Assembly (NCBI RefSeq): GCF_009755355.1
Contig: NZ_WQLB01000007.1
Location: forward strand, 1-64,000
Direction: 5' to 3'
DNA length: 64,000 nucleotides
From: Deinococcus arboris
Lineage (GTDB): Bacteria > Deinococcota > Deinococci > Deinococcales > Deinococcaceae
Made by a program: the position numbers and the translations under genes. Below the pieces are notes generated by a model, which searched no databases, was not told the DNA's origin, and was given only the letters and a program-made list of their open reading frames with translations. Within the stretch, counting starts at the first letter, position 1; every line of letters begins with the position of its first letter. Of the stretch, positions 1 to 7,291 are shown one piece after another.

Positions 1-84
1 GATTGTCGGGGCGTCATCGCGCCCCTGCTGACGCGAGAGCTGGGCACGAATGTCGTCCTGAAGAACGGTCTTCCGTTGCGTTGA
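1..84 (+). CDS. 3' end of an unidentified gene (partial)
   Basis: The first reading frame is open from the left edge to a TGA at 82-84 and would encode the last 27 residues of a protein (ending TNVVLKNGLPLR). The fragment is too short to assign a family and it could be chance coding. The next 150 bases hold no convincing gene; a second frame stays open to a TAA at 239-241 but has no clear start. Confidence 0.25.
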   Translation, partial: DCRGVIAPLLTRELGTNVVLKNGLPLR

Positions 85-237
85 TGGCAGGGAGGCACCA
101 CCAACTTCATTGCAACCGCTGTTTATGGACAGAGCCTCAGTCCGGTCACCCGAGAATTCTGCTCTGAGCAGCGGCCTGGAGGTCTTTTTTGTCCCTGCTG
201 GCGTGACGCTGGATGTCAGCCCAGTCCACACTGAGCG

Positions 238-867
238 TTAAGCCACCACTGCGCCCTCGGCCTCCAGCACAAACAGGTGGTGGCCCAGGTGAACGCCCAG
301 CACTGTAGACGTCCATCCTTCCTCGGCCAGCACACGCAGCCCGCAGCTGGCAAAGAGAGCTCTCCACTCCACACCAGAGCGCTGGGTCTGGGGGTGGCCC
401 ACCTCTAGATTCATCAGGGCGTCCAGCGCCTGGGCCCGGCGGGACGCGCGCGCACCACCCACTTCCACGTCCTCCAGCACCAGCAGCCGCCCGTCCGAGA
501 CGCGCGCCGCCTCACGCACGACCGCCGCCGGATCGGGGCAGTGATGCAGCACGAAGGCCAGCAGCACCGTCCCAAACGCCTGGTCCTGAAAAGGCAGGGT
601 CCGGCCGTCGTAGAGTACTCGGCGCAGGCCCAGCCGCCGCGCCAAATGCCGGGCCAGCGGCTGAGCCACCAGCCATTGCCCGGCGGCCCCCCGGTGCGGC
701 CGGACATCCGCCAGGGTGACGGACCAGCCCGCGCGGGCCAGCAGCGCCCCCGTGTGCCCGGTGCCGGCTCCCAGGTCCAGCACTGGGCCGGGAACCATGT
801 AGGGCAACAGCCGCCGCCGCAGGTCTGCCGCCCGCGCCCAGCCCACCGGACCGTACAGGGCCGCCAT
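238..867 (-). CDS. Class I SAM-dependent methyltransferase
   Basis: Small methyltransferase of about 210 residues. The glycine-rich SAM-binding loop is visible as VLDLGAGTGHTG, followed by an acidic strand end (TLADVRPHR) and the later motif LLAFVLHHCPDP typical of the UbiE/Methyltransf_11 group. The substrate cannot be told from sequence. An upstream in-frame ATG at 936 would overlap the hrpB stop by about 50 bases. The ATG at 867 lies 17 bases beyond the hrpB stop and directly precedes the conserved region, so I prefer it; a GTG at 882 is also possible. It is probably co-transcribed with hrpB. Confidence 0.8.
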   Translation of the reverse strand: MAALYGPVGWARAADLRRRLLPYMVPGPVLDLGAGTGHTGALLARAGWSVTLADVRPHRGAAGQWLVAQPLARHLARRLGLRRVLYDGRTLPFQDQAFGTVLLAFVLHHCPDPAAVVREAARVSDGRLLVLEDVEVGGARASRRAQALDALMNLEVGHPQTQRSGVEWRALFASCGLRVLAEEGWTSTVLGVHLGHHLFVLEAEGAVVA

Positions 868-883
868 CAGGGCGCCCCACACG

Positions 884-3352
884 CTACTGGCCCCGCTTTT
901 TGGTGCCGCGCATGGGGGCGTGGGTCCAGGGGTCATCCGGCCAGGGATGCTTGGGATAGCGGCCGCGCAGATCCTTGCGGACCTCGAAATACGACGAGTT
1001 CCAGAACGAGCGCAGATCCTGCGTGACCTGCACCGGGCGCCCAGCCGGCGACAGCAGGTGCAGCAGCACTGGGGTGCGCCCGCCGTTGACAGCCGGCGTG
1101 TCGGCCAGCCCGAACAGTTCCTGCAACTTGACCGCCAGAATGGGCGCTTGGCCGGGGCGGTAGGTCAGGCGGATGCGGCTGCCGGTCGGCACAGTCAGGT
1201 GGGTGGGAGCCAGGTCGTCCAGCTGAGCGAGCAGCCGCCAGGGGAGCTGGGCTTGCAGGGCCGGCAGAAGGTTCAGGCGGGCCAGGTCCTCACGCGAGCG
1301 CGCGCTACCCAGAACGGGCCCCAGCCAGTCGTCCAGGGTAGCCAGCAGGCCGGCGTCACTGAGGTCCGGCCAGCTGTCCTCGGGGCGCCAGGCGCGCAGC
1401 GATTCCACGCGGTCCCGCAGCGCCTGCGCCTCGGGGGCAAAAGTGAGGAGGTGCAGCCCTTCCGCGCGAATGGCTCCCGTCAGGGCCGCTGCCCGCGATT
1501 CCGGGGGCAGGTCGCGCAGGGGGCGCGTCTCCAGCACCAGCGCCCCAAAGCGCCGCTCTCGCTGGGCCAGCAGGGTGCCGCTGCGGGGGTCCCAGCGCAC
1601 GGCGTCGGTCCACTCGGCGCCGGCCTCCAACGCGGCGGGGTCCAGCGGCGCGGCCAGAAAGATGCGCCCTTCCGCCTGCCCAGCGTCTAGGTGGGCCACG
1701 GCCAGCGCCCGCGCCCCGGCCAGGGCGTCCCCCTCGGGCAGCGCGGCGCCCTGGCCGCCCGCCAGCAGAAAGCGCCCGCTCCTGAGCCCAGACACCGACT
1801 CGCGCGCCAGTGCCGCCCGCTCCGGGTAGGCCCACGCCACCAGGGCGCCCACCGCGAACGGATCGGGCGGGGTATCGTCTGGGCGCACTCTCAGCAGGCC
1901 GCGCCACTGCCGGGACAAGCGCTCGGTACGGTCCAGCACGCCTGCGTCCCCCCTTCCCCGCTCGCCGCGTCGCCAGGCGCGCAGCGCGGCCACCCGGTCG
2001 GTCAGGTCTGCGCCGGACCCTGGCGGCAGCGGGTCGCGTTCTTCCAGCAGCGCGGCCACATCGGCGGCCAGGGGAGCGTCCTCAGCCGCGCTCAGCAGAT
2101 GGGCCAGCCGTGGATGGGTGGGAAAGTCCAGTAGGCGCGCGCCCTCCGGCGTGACGCGGCCCGCGTCGTCCAGGGCGTCCAGACCGCGCAGCACCTCGCG
2201 GGCCGCCTGGACCCGGCGCGCGGGCGGCTCGTCCAACCACCAGAGCGTGCCCGGCTCCTGCACGCCCCACTGCGCCAGTTCTAGGGTGAGGGGGGCCAGG
2301 TCGGCCTCCAAGACCTCGGGGGGCCGGGCCGCCGGCAAGAGGGGCTGGGTGCGCTCGCTCCAGAGCCGGTAGGCCACCCCCGGCGCCGTGCGCCCGGCCC
2401 GGCCCGCCCGCTGCGCCGCCGCGTCCTGTGTGACCCGGCCCGTGACCATGCGCGATAGACCCGAAGCCGGGTCAAACTGGGCAAAACGGCTTTGGCCGCC
2501 GTCCACGACCACCCGAACGCCGTCAATGGTGAGCGAGGTTTCCGCGATGCTGGTCGCCAGCACCACCTTGCGCCGCCCCTGGGGGTCAGGGCGCAGCGCC
2601 CTTTGCTGCTCGGCCACTGGGAGGTCGCCGTAAAGAGGCAGCACGGCGGCGTCCGTGTCGGCCAGCTGCGCCGCCGCGCCCCGAATCTCCCGCACGCCGG
2701 GCAGAAAGGCCAACACGTCCCCCGGCTGGGCCGCCAGCGCCGCGCGCACCTGCCGCGCCACGAGGTCTTCCACGCGCCCGGTCGGGTCAGTGGCCAGATA
2801 CCGCACCTCAACGGGGTAAGCACGGCCCTGACTTTCAATCAGCGGCGCCCCCAGGCGGCCGGGTAGGGCTGGGTCGAGGGTGGCACTCATGACCAGCACG
2901 CGCAGGTCGCCCCGCAGAGCACCCTGCACTTCGCGCAGCAGGGCCAGCGCCAGGTCGGCATTCAGCGAGCGCTCGTGAAACTCGTCCAGAATGACCAGGC
3001 CCACGCCGGCCAGTTCCGGATCGTGTTGCAGCCGCCGGGTCAGAATGCCTTCAGTGACCACCTCCAGCCGCGTGGCGGCCGACACCCGCGCTTCAAAGCG
3101 CACGCGGTAGCCCACGGTGGCGCCGACCTCTTCCCCCAGACCTTGCGCCAGCCGCGCCGCCACCGCCCGCGCCGCCACCCGCCGGGGCTGAAGCATGATG
3201 ATCTTTTGCCCGGCCAGCCAGGGCTGATCCAGCAGCGTCAGCGGCAGGGCCGTGCTTTTGCCTGCGCCGGGCGGCGCCTGGACCACCACCAGCGGTTGGG
3301 TGGCCAGGGCCGCTTGCACGGCGGGAATGACGTCTTGGATGGGGAGGGTCAC
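884..3352 (-). CDS. hrpB: ATP-dependent helicase HrpB
   Basis: An 822-residue DEAH-box-type helicase. Walker A is APPGAGKST (residues 26-34), motif II is DEFHER (123-128, the DEFH variant typical of HrpB), motif III is SAT, and motif VI is QRAGRAGR. The long C-terminal part, ending with the conserved PKHPWPDDP tail region, fits the HrpB C-terminal domain. HrpB is a nucleic-acid-dependent NTPase whose bacterial role is poorly defined. The start is GTG at 3352, placed 7 bases after a TACCAT box at 3360-3365, which suggests a leaderless transcript. Confidence 0.95.
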   Translation of the reverse strand: MTLPIQDVIPAVQAALATQPLVVVQAPPGAGKSTALPLTLLDQPWLAGQKIIMLQPRRVAARAVAARLAQGLGEEVGATVGYRVRFEARVSAATRLEVVTEGILTRRLQHDPELAGVGLVILDEFHERSLNADLALALLREVQGALRGDLRVLVMSATLDPALPGRLGAPLIESQGRAYPVEVRYLATDPTGRVEDLVARQVRAALAAQPGDVLAFLPGVREIRGAAAQLADTDAAVLPLYGDLPVAEQQRALRPDPQGRRKVVLATSIAETSLTIDGVRVVVDGGQSRFAQFDPASGLSRMVTGRVTQDAAAQRAGRAGRTAPGVAYRLWSERTQPLLPAARPPEVLEADLAPLTLELAQWGVQEPGTLWWLDEPPARRVQAAREVLRGLDALDDAGRVTPEGARLLDFPTHPRLAHLLSAAEDAPLAADVAALLEERDPLPPGSGADLTDRVAALRAWRRGERGRGDAGVLDRTERLSRQWRGLLRVRPDDTPPDPFAVGALVAWAYPERAALARESVSGLRSGRFLLAGGQGAALPEGDALAGARALAVAHLDAGQAEGRIFLAAPLDPAALEAGAEWTDAVRWDPRSGTLLAQRERRFGALVLETRPLRDLPPESRAAALTGAIRAEGLHLLTFAPEAQALRDRVESLRAWRPEDSWPDLSDAGLLATLDDWLGPVLGSARSREDLARLNLLPALQAQLPWRLLAQLDDLAPTHLTVPTGSRIRLTYRPGQAPILAVKLQELFGLADTPAVNGGRTPVLLHLLSPAGRPVQVTQDLRSFWNSSYFEVRKDLRGRYPKHPWPDDPWTHAPMRGTKKRGQ

Positions 3353-3359
3353 GGGGTGA

Positions 3360-3365
3360 ATGGTA
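3360..3365 (-). promoter_or_regulatory. Putative -10 box of hrpB (leaderless)
   Basis: On the minus strand TACCAT lies 7 bases before the GTG of hrpB, with no Shine-Dalgarno between them. This is the TANNNT-start spacing seen at many genes in this window. No convincing -35 hexamer is visible. Confidence 0.5.
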
Positions 3366-3409
3366 AGGGGTGAGTGGCTTTATGATTTTGGGTTGGATGG
3401 GGTTTGAAA

Positions 3410-3922
3410 TGCTTTACCCCACCCCCCAGCCCCCTCCCCCAAAGGGGCAGGGGGAGCAACGTTAGCACTGGGCAGGGGTTGACTGATGCGGCGAAGAAGC
3501 CAATTCTTTCTGCGCGGTAGACGCCATGGCACACCTGCCGCCCATCGCCCCACGCCCGCGCGCTGCGCGCACGACGGCTTCCGTTGCTGGCCCCGTAAAG
3601 TTGGAGTATAGGGACACTTAAACACGAGGTTTTACTTTTGAAAAGACAGAAAAAGGCGCTGTTACTTGCGCGCTTTTGCCTTTGAAAGTAGAACCCACCG
3701 AGCGCACCAAGACCCCTTGCCCCAGTGCCGCCCAGGTCCAGGCGAGGCCATTGTGCGCGCAGCGCGCAGGCCCTTTCGCGGGGGCAGCGGATGGCGTCGA
3801 AGCCAGACACGTGGACGAACAGAGCAAGCTGGCCGACGCCAGTCAAAACTCTTGCCCAGTGCCAACGTCTGCTCCCCCGTCCCCCCTGGGGATGGGGGCT
3901 GGGGGGTGGGGTAAAGCCGCCT
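3410..3922. repeat. Large imperfect inverted-repeat element (about 0.5 kb)
   Basis: The gap between hrpB and the HAD gene is one nested imperfect palindrome. The outer arms (about 3412-3490 and the reverse complement of 3835-3915) share TTTACCCCACCCCCCAGCCC, GGGGGAGCA..GTT.GCACTGGGCA and the following TTGACTG. Further in, GACGCCAT and GCGCGCTGCGCGCAC occur on the left (about 3527-3572) and inverted on the right (about 3753-3800). The centre is a hairpin at 3628-3695. Short ORFs inside are chance frames. It resembles the small non-coding repeats known in Deinococcus genomes; the family is not identified. A related degraded copy lies near 47,945-48,050. Confidence 0.75.
3628..3695. repeat. Central hairpin of the inverted-repeat element
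   Basis: GGTTTTACTTTTGAAAAG at the left and CTTTGAAAGTAGAACCC at the right pair imperfectly around a GCGC...GCGC apex. It is AT-richer than anything nearby and could fold as a long hairpin in RNA or extruded DNA. Confidence 0.6.
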
Positions 3923-3928
3923 AAAAAC

Positions 3929-4570
3929 CTACCCAAGCCCCAACACCCCCCGCAAATCCCCTAGCACCACTTCCGGCACCTCCCCCCCCAACCCATGCCC
4001 CGTCGGCAAATATGCCGCCCGCAGCCCCACCGCCTGCGGCCCCCAAATGTCGTTGCGCGGCGAGTCCCCCACAAACCAGGCGTCAGCAGCCCCAACCCTA
4101 AGCCGCTCCAGCGCCAACTGGTAAATGCGCGGGTCCGGCTTGCTGAAGCCAACCACTTTGCTGATGACCACATCGTCCACCAAGTCGCTCAGGCCACAGC
4201 GGGCCAGGCAGGCCTGTTGCACCGCCTCCCAGCCGTTGGTGACGATACCCAGCCGAACGCCACGCGAACGCAGGGCCCGCAACACGTCGTGGGCGTGTGA
4301 CATAGGCACAGCGTGATTCATATGCGTCCAGAAATCTTCGAAGAGTGCCTGCGGATCATGCGCCAAAGCCAGTTCTTTGACCAGCTGCGGCATCACCAGC
4401 GTCTTGGAACGGTAGCCGTGGTCGTCCAGCTCGACAAACCGCCCGGCGTACCGTTCCGGCAGCTCAAACCGCGCCACATGCTCCGCCAACCAGGCGCGCA
4501 CAGTGGCCGCGCGGTCATGCAAGGTGCCATCTAGATCGAAAAGAATCGCGTGGGGAACGGCCGCAGGCAT
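3929..4570 (-). CDS. HAD-family hydrolase (phosphatase-like)
   Basis: A 213-residue HAD-IA phosphatase. Motif I is FDLDGTLHD near the N-terminus, motif II is GIVTNG, a lysine follows in SKPDPRIY, and motif IV is GDSPRNDI. The substrate is unknown; relatives act on small phosphorylated metabolites or nucleotides. A GTG at 4573 also opens the frame, but TATCCT (minus strand, 4578-4583) ends 7 bases before the ATG at 4570, matching the leaderless spacing seen elsewhere, so I choose 4570. The stop lies directly at the edge of the inverted-repeat element. Confidence 0.88.
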   Translation of the reverse strand: MPAAVPHAILFDLDGTLHDRAATVRAWLAEHVARFELPERYAGRFVELDDHGYRSKTLVMPQLVKELALAHDPQALFEDFWTHMNHAVPMSHAHDVLRALRSRGVRLGIVTNGWEAVQQACLARCGLSDLVDDVVISKVVGFSKPDPRIYQLALERLRVGAADAWFVGDSPRNDIWGPQAVGLRAAYLPTGHGLGGEVPEVVLGDLRGVLGLG

Positions 4571-4577
4571 CACACGC

Positions 4578-4583
4578 AGGATA
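4578..4583 (-). promoter_or_regulatory. Putative -10 box of the HAD gene (leaderless)
   Basis: TATCCT on the minus strand, 7 bases before the ATG at 4570. Its spacing decides the start over the GTG three bases upstream. Confidence 0.5.
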
Positions 4584-4598
4584 GCCAGCCGAGTCGCC

Positions 4599-5549
4599 TT
4601 AGGACGCCTTACCCTCTGGCCCCTCGTCTGGGGACTTGTGGAAAGCCGCGCCCATGCGGCGCACTTCCTCGTGAATCAGGGTGGTGTTCAGCGACACGGC
4701 GGCCGTCATGCCGCCCGACGCCGCACTCATGACGTACTGGGGCGCGCCGGTCATGTCGCCGGCGGCCCACACGCCCCGCACACTGGTCATGCCGTTCTCG
4801 TTGACCACCACGCGGCTCTTGTCGTTCAGGTCGCAGCCCAGCGCGGCCGGGAGGGTGCTGCACTGCTGCTGGGTCGGATTGAGAAACAAAGCGTCCAGGC
4901 ACAGGTCGCCGCCGCCCCGGAACCTCACACGCACATCTTCCCGGCCCGCCAGCCGCAGTAGACGCCCCGTCTGCACGGTAATGCCCACCCGCTGAAGGTC
5001 CAGCCGCTGCTCGGCCGTTAATTCGTCGGGGCCGTCAGTGAGCAGCGTGACCTCGTCCGACCAGGACCGCACACTCAGCGCCAGATGGTGCCCCTCCTGG
5101 CCCGAACCCAGTACGCCCAGCCGGGCGTCCCGGTTGGGCCAGCCGTCGCAGTAGGGGCAGTGGTGAACGGTCTTGCCCCAGCGCTCGCGCAGGCCAGGCA
5201 GGGTGGGCAGTACGTCGCGCACGCCCGTGGCCAGCAGCAGGCGCTGTGACCGCACCCACATGCCTTCTAGGCGCAAGGCGAACCCGTCAGAGGTAAAAGC
5301 CGCTTCCCGTGCCAGTTGAGGCACCACCGTCACTGGGTAGGGCGCCAGGTCCGCCAGGCCGATGGTTTTCAGGTGCGTGGGCGTCACCCCGTCGCGGGTG
5401 AACACCCCGTGCGCCGCCTGCGCCCGCACGTTGCGGGGAGGGCCGCCGTCCAGCAGCAGGACCCGGCGGTCGGCGCCGCCCAGCACGAGCGCGGCATTCA
5501 GGCCCGCCGGCCCCGCGCCCACCACCACGGCGTCGTAAGCATCTGTCAT
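4599..5549 (-). CDS. Thioredoxin-reductase-like FAD/NAD(P) oxidoreductase
   Basis: A 316-residue two-Rossmann flavoprotein. The FAD-binding GAGPAG is at residues 11-16, the redox-active disulfide motif CPYC at 131-134 (CPYCDGW), and a C-terminal GVWAAGDMTG FAD motif. This is the TrxB/AhpF architecture, but the active site reads CPYC rather than the CATC usual for thioredoxin reductase, so the partner may be a different thiol protein or none. It is the last gene of a minus-strand chain and overlaps the upstream SDR gene by four bases (ATGA). Confidence 0.88.
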   Translation of the reverse strand: MTDAYDAVVVGAGPAGLNAALVLGGADRRVLLLDGGPPRNVRAQAAHGVFTRDGVTPTHLKTIGLADLAPYPVTVVPQLAREAAFTSDGFALRLEGMWVRSQRLLLATGVRDVLPTLPGLRERWGKTVHHCPYCDGWPNRDARLGVLGSGQEGHHLALSVRSWSDEVTLLTDGPDELTAEQRLDLQRVGITVQTGRLLRLAGREDVRVRFRGGGDLCLDALFLNPTQQQCSTLPAALGCDLNDKSRVVVNENGMTSVRGVWAAGDMTGAPQYVMSAASGGMTAAVSLNTTLIHEEVRRMGAAFHKSPDEGPEGKAS

Positions 5550-6235
5550 GGGCGTGGCCCCGGCCGCACGCTGAGGTCCGGCAGCGTGGCGTCGCGCGGC
5601 GCCTGAAGGGCGAAAGCGATGGTGGCCGCCACCGTCTGCGGATCAACAAAGGCCTCGGGGGTGTAGTCAGCGCCTTCCTGAGCGCGCACTTTGGCCTGCA
5701 TGGGGGTGGCGGTGCGGCCAGGGTAGATGCTCGTGACGCGCACGCCGTGCTCAGCTTCTTCGTCGCGCAGGGCGTCGGCCAGGGCTTTTAGGGCAAACTT
5801 GCTGGCCGCGTAACTGGCCCAGCCCGCGTTCGCCCGCAGGCCCGCCGTGCTGTTCACAAAGACCACGGTGCCCCGCTCGGCCCGCAACTGGGGCAGCAGC
5901 AGCCGGGTCAGTTCGGCGGGCGCCACTGTGTTGACCGCCAGGGTATGGGTCCAGACGTCGTGGGGCTGGTCGGCCACCGTGCCCAGTTCAACCACGGCCG
6001 CGCTGTGGATGAGATTGGTCACGCGCGGAATGCCGGAGAGAGGCGCCGCAAACGTTTCGGGACGGGTCAAGTCCAGGAGCAGTGGCTGGGCCTGGAGTTC
6101 GGCGCATAGGGCATCTAGGGCTGGGCCGCCGCGCCCAGCCAGCAGCAGGTCGTGGGTCGGGGCCAGGGTGCGGGCCAGCGCCGAGCCAATGCCGCCCGCC
6201 GCGCCGGTAATCAGGGTGAGGGGCCGCTGGGTCAT
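5546..6235 (-). CDS. Short-chain dehydrogenase/reductase (SDR)
   Basis: A classical SDR of 229 residues. The cofactor motif TGAAGGIG begins at residue 10, and the catalytic Ser129, Tyr142 and Lys146 are present (VNSTAG..YAASK). The substrate is unknown. The frame extends upstream to 6394 but that segment is non-conserved and lies in the next gene; the ATG at 6235 follows the stop of the PPase-like gene by about 10 bases and gives the standard N-terminus MTQRPLTLITG. Confidence 0.9.
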   Translation of the reverse strand: MTQRPLTLITGAAGGIGSALARTLAPTHDLLLAGRGGPALDALCAELQAQPLLLDLTRPETFAAPLSGIPRVTNLIHSAAVVELGTVADQPHDVWTHTLAVNTVAPAELTRLLLPQLRAERGTVVFVNSTAGLRANAGWASYAASKFALKALADALRDEEAEHGVRVTSIYPGRTATPMQAKVRAQEGADYTPEAFVDPQTVAATIAFALQAPRDATLPDLSVRPGPRP

Positions 6236-6245
6236 GGCCCCAACG

Positions 6246-6599
6246 TTAACGCCCTTCGGCCCACAGCAGGCGCGTGCGAAAATACTGTTCCTGAAACCGG
6301 ATGATGGTGCCCACCGATTCGGGCGTCCAGGCGGTGCCGCCCCTGGCCACCACCAGCTTGTCTTCGGCGTCGTCCAGGCGCTCGATAATGGCAATCACCT
6401 CGCCTTGGGCCGCCTGCACAGGTTCGTCCCAGCCCAGCAGGTAGGCGTCAATGGGGTGACCATCGCCCGCCAGGGTGCCCGGCACCTCGCCGTAATTGAC
6501 GGGATACACGAGGTCGGGATGCCGGGGATGCACTGACCCCAGGGGCCGGTCCACAACCACCTGCACCTGCTGACCCAAGTAGGAAAGCAGAGCACTCAT
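6246..6599 (-). CDS. Short inorganic-pyrophosphatase-like protein
   Basis: A 117-residue protein resembling a truncated family I soluble pyrophosphatase. It has a Y-P-V-NYGEVPGT stretch and a metal-site-like GDGHPIDAYLLG. In true PPases this segment is DGDPxD; here the middle aspartate is histidine, and the protein is about two thirds of usual length. Hydrolysis of pyrophosphate is therefore uncertain. The gene overlaps the upstream endonuclease V gene by four bases. Confidence 0.7.
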   Translation of the reverse strand: MSALLSYLGQQVQVVVDRPLGSVHPRHPDLVYPVNYGEVPGTLAGDGHPIDAYLLGWDEPVQAAQGEVIAIIERLDDAEDKLVVARGGTAWTPESVGTIIRFQEQYFRTRLLWAEGR

Positions 6600-7291
6600 G
6601 GCTGCGCCTCCGGCTGAGTCCCTGGACTGGCCGGCGTGCGGCGCACCAACCCATCGGCGGCGCGCGTGGTTTCGGGGAGGCGGTAGCGCGGGGCCAGGTG
6701 CAGCACCCAGGTGAGGGCCGTGGGCAGTGAGACCCGGTGCCCCACCGAGACATACACCGGCCGCACGCCACTCTGGGTTCGCAGGGTGGCCCCCAGGACT
6801 TCGGCACCGTCCAGCAGCGGCGTATGCGCGCCTCGGTCCGGTCCCGGCGGCGTCTCTGCACCCGTCAGGCGGGTCTTGCCGCAGCCGATGGTGGGCAGGT
6901 CCAGCGCCACGCCCAGATGGCAGGCCAAGCCAAAGCGGCGCGGATGGGCCCGCCCATGCCCGTCACAGACGATTAGGTCGGGGCGGCGGCTCAGGGCTTC
7001 CACCGCCCGCGCCACGGGCGAGCATTCGCGGAAGGAAAACAGCCCTGGGATGTAGGGAAACTGCGCCTGGTCACGCACCGTCACCTCCTCCAGCACGGTC
7101 AGGGTGCGCGCGTCCAGAAGGGCCGCGGCGGCCACCAGTTCGCCGCTCTGGTCGTGATAGGCCACGTCCACGCCCGCCACTGTGGCCACAGGGCCCAGGT
7201 CGTCCTCGGCGACCACCAGCCCGGCCCAGGCGCGCTGCCAGGCCTCGGCCACCTGGGGGTTGGGCGGCGGCGCCAGCAGGTCGGGCCTCAC
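6596..7291 (-). CDS. nfi: Endonuclease V (deoxyinosine 3' endonuclease)
   Basis: A 231-residue endonuclease V, which nicks DNA or RNA near deaminated adenine (inosine). The metal-binding acids are visible as Asp42 (AGVDVAYHD), Glu89 (FRECSP) and Asp110 (VCDGHGRAHPRR), and the strand-separating PYIP wedge is at residues 79-82. Length and residue spacing match the characterised thermophilic enzymes. It overlaps both neighbours by four bases, so it is translated within the amidase-to-flavoprotein operon. Confidence 0.95.
   Translation of the reverse strand: MRPDLLAPPPNPQVAEAWQRAWAGLVVAEDDLGPVATVAGVDVAYHDQSGELVAAAALLDARTLTVLEEVTVRDQAQFPYIPGLFSFRECSPVARAVEALSRRPDLIVCDGHGRAHPRRFGLACHLGVALDLPTIGCGKTRLTGAETPPGPDRGAHTPLLDGAEVLGATLRTQSGVRPVYVSVGHRVSLPTALTWVLHLAPRYRLPETTRAADGLVRRTPASPGTQPEAQP

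Noticed and set aside
3666..3964. Several overlapping short ORFs in both strands of the inverted repeat
   Set aside because: The region is a palindrome with mutually exclusive frames and no conserved protein pattern.
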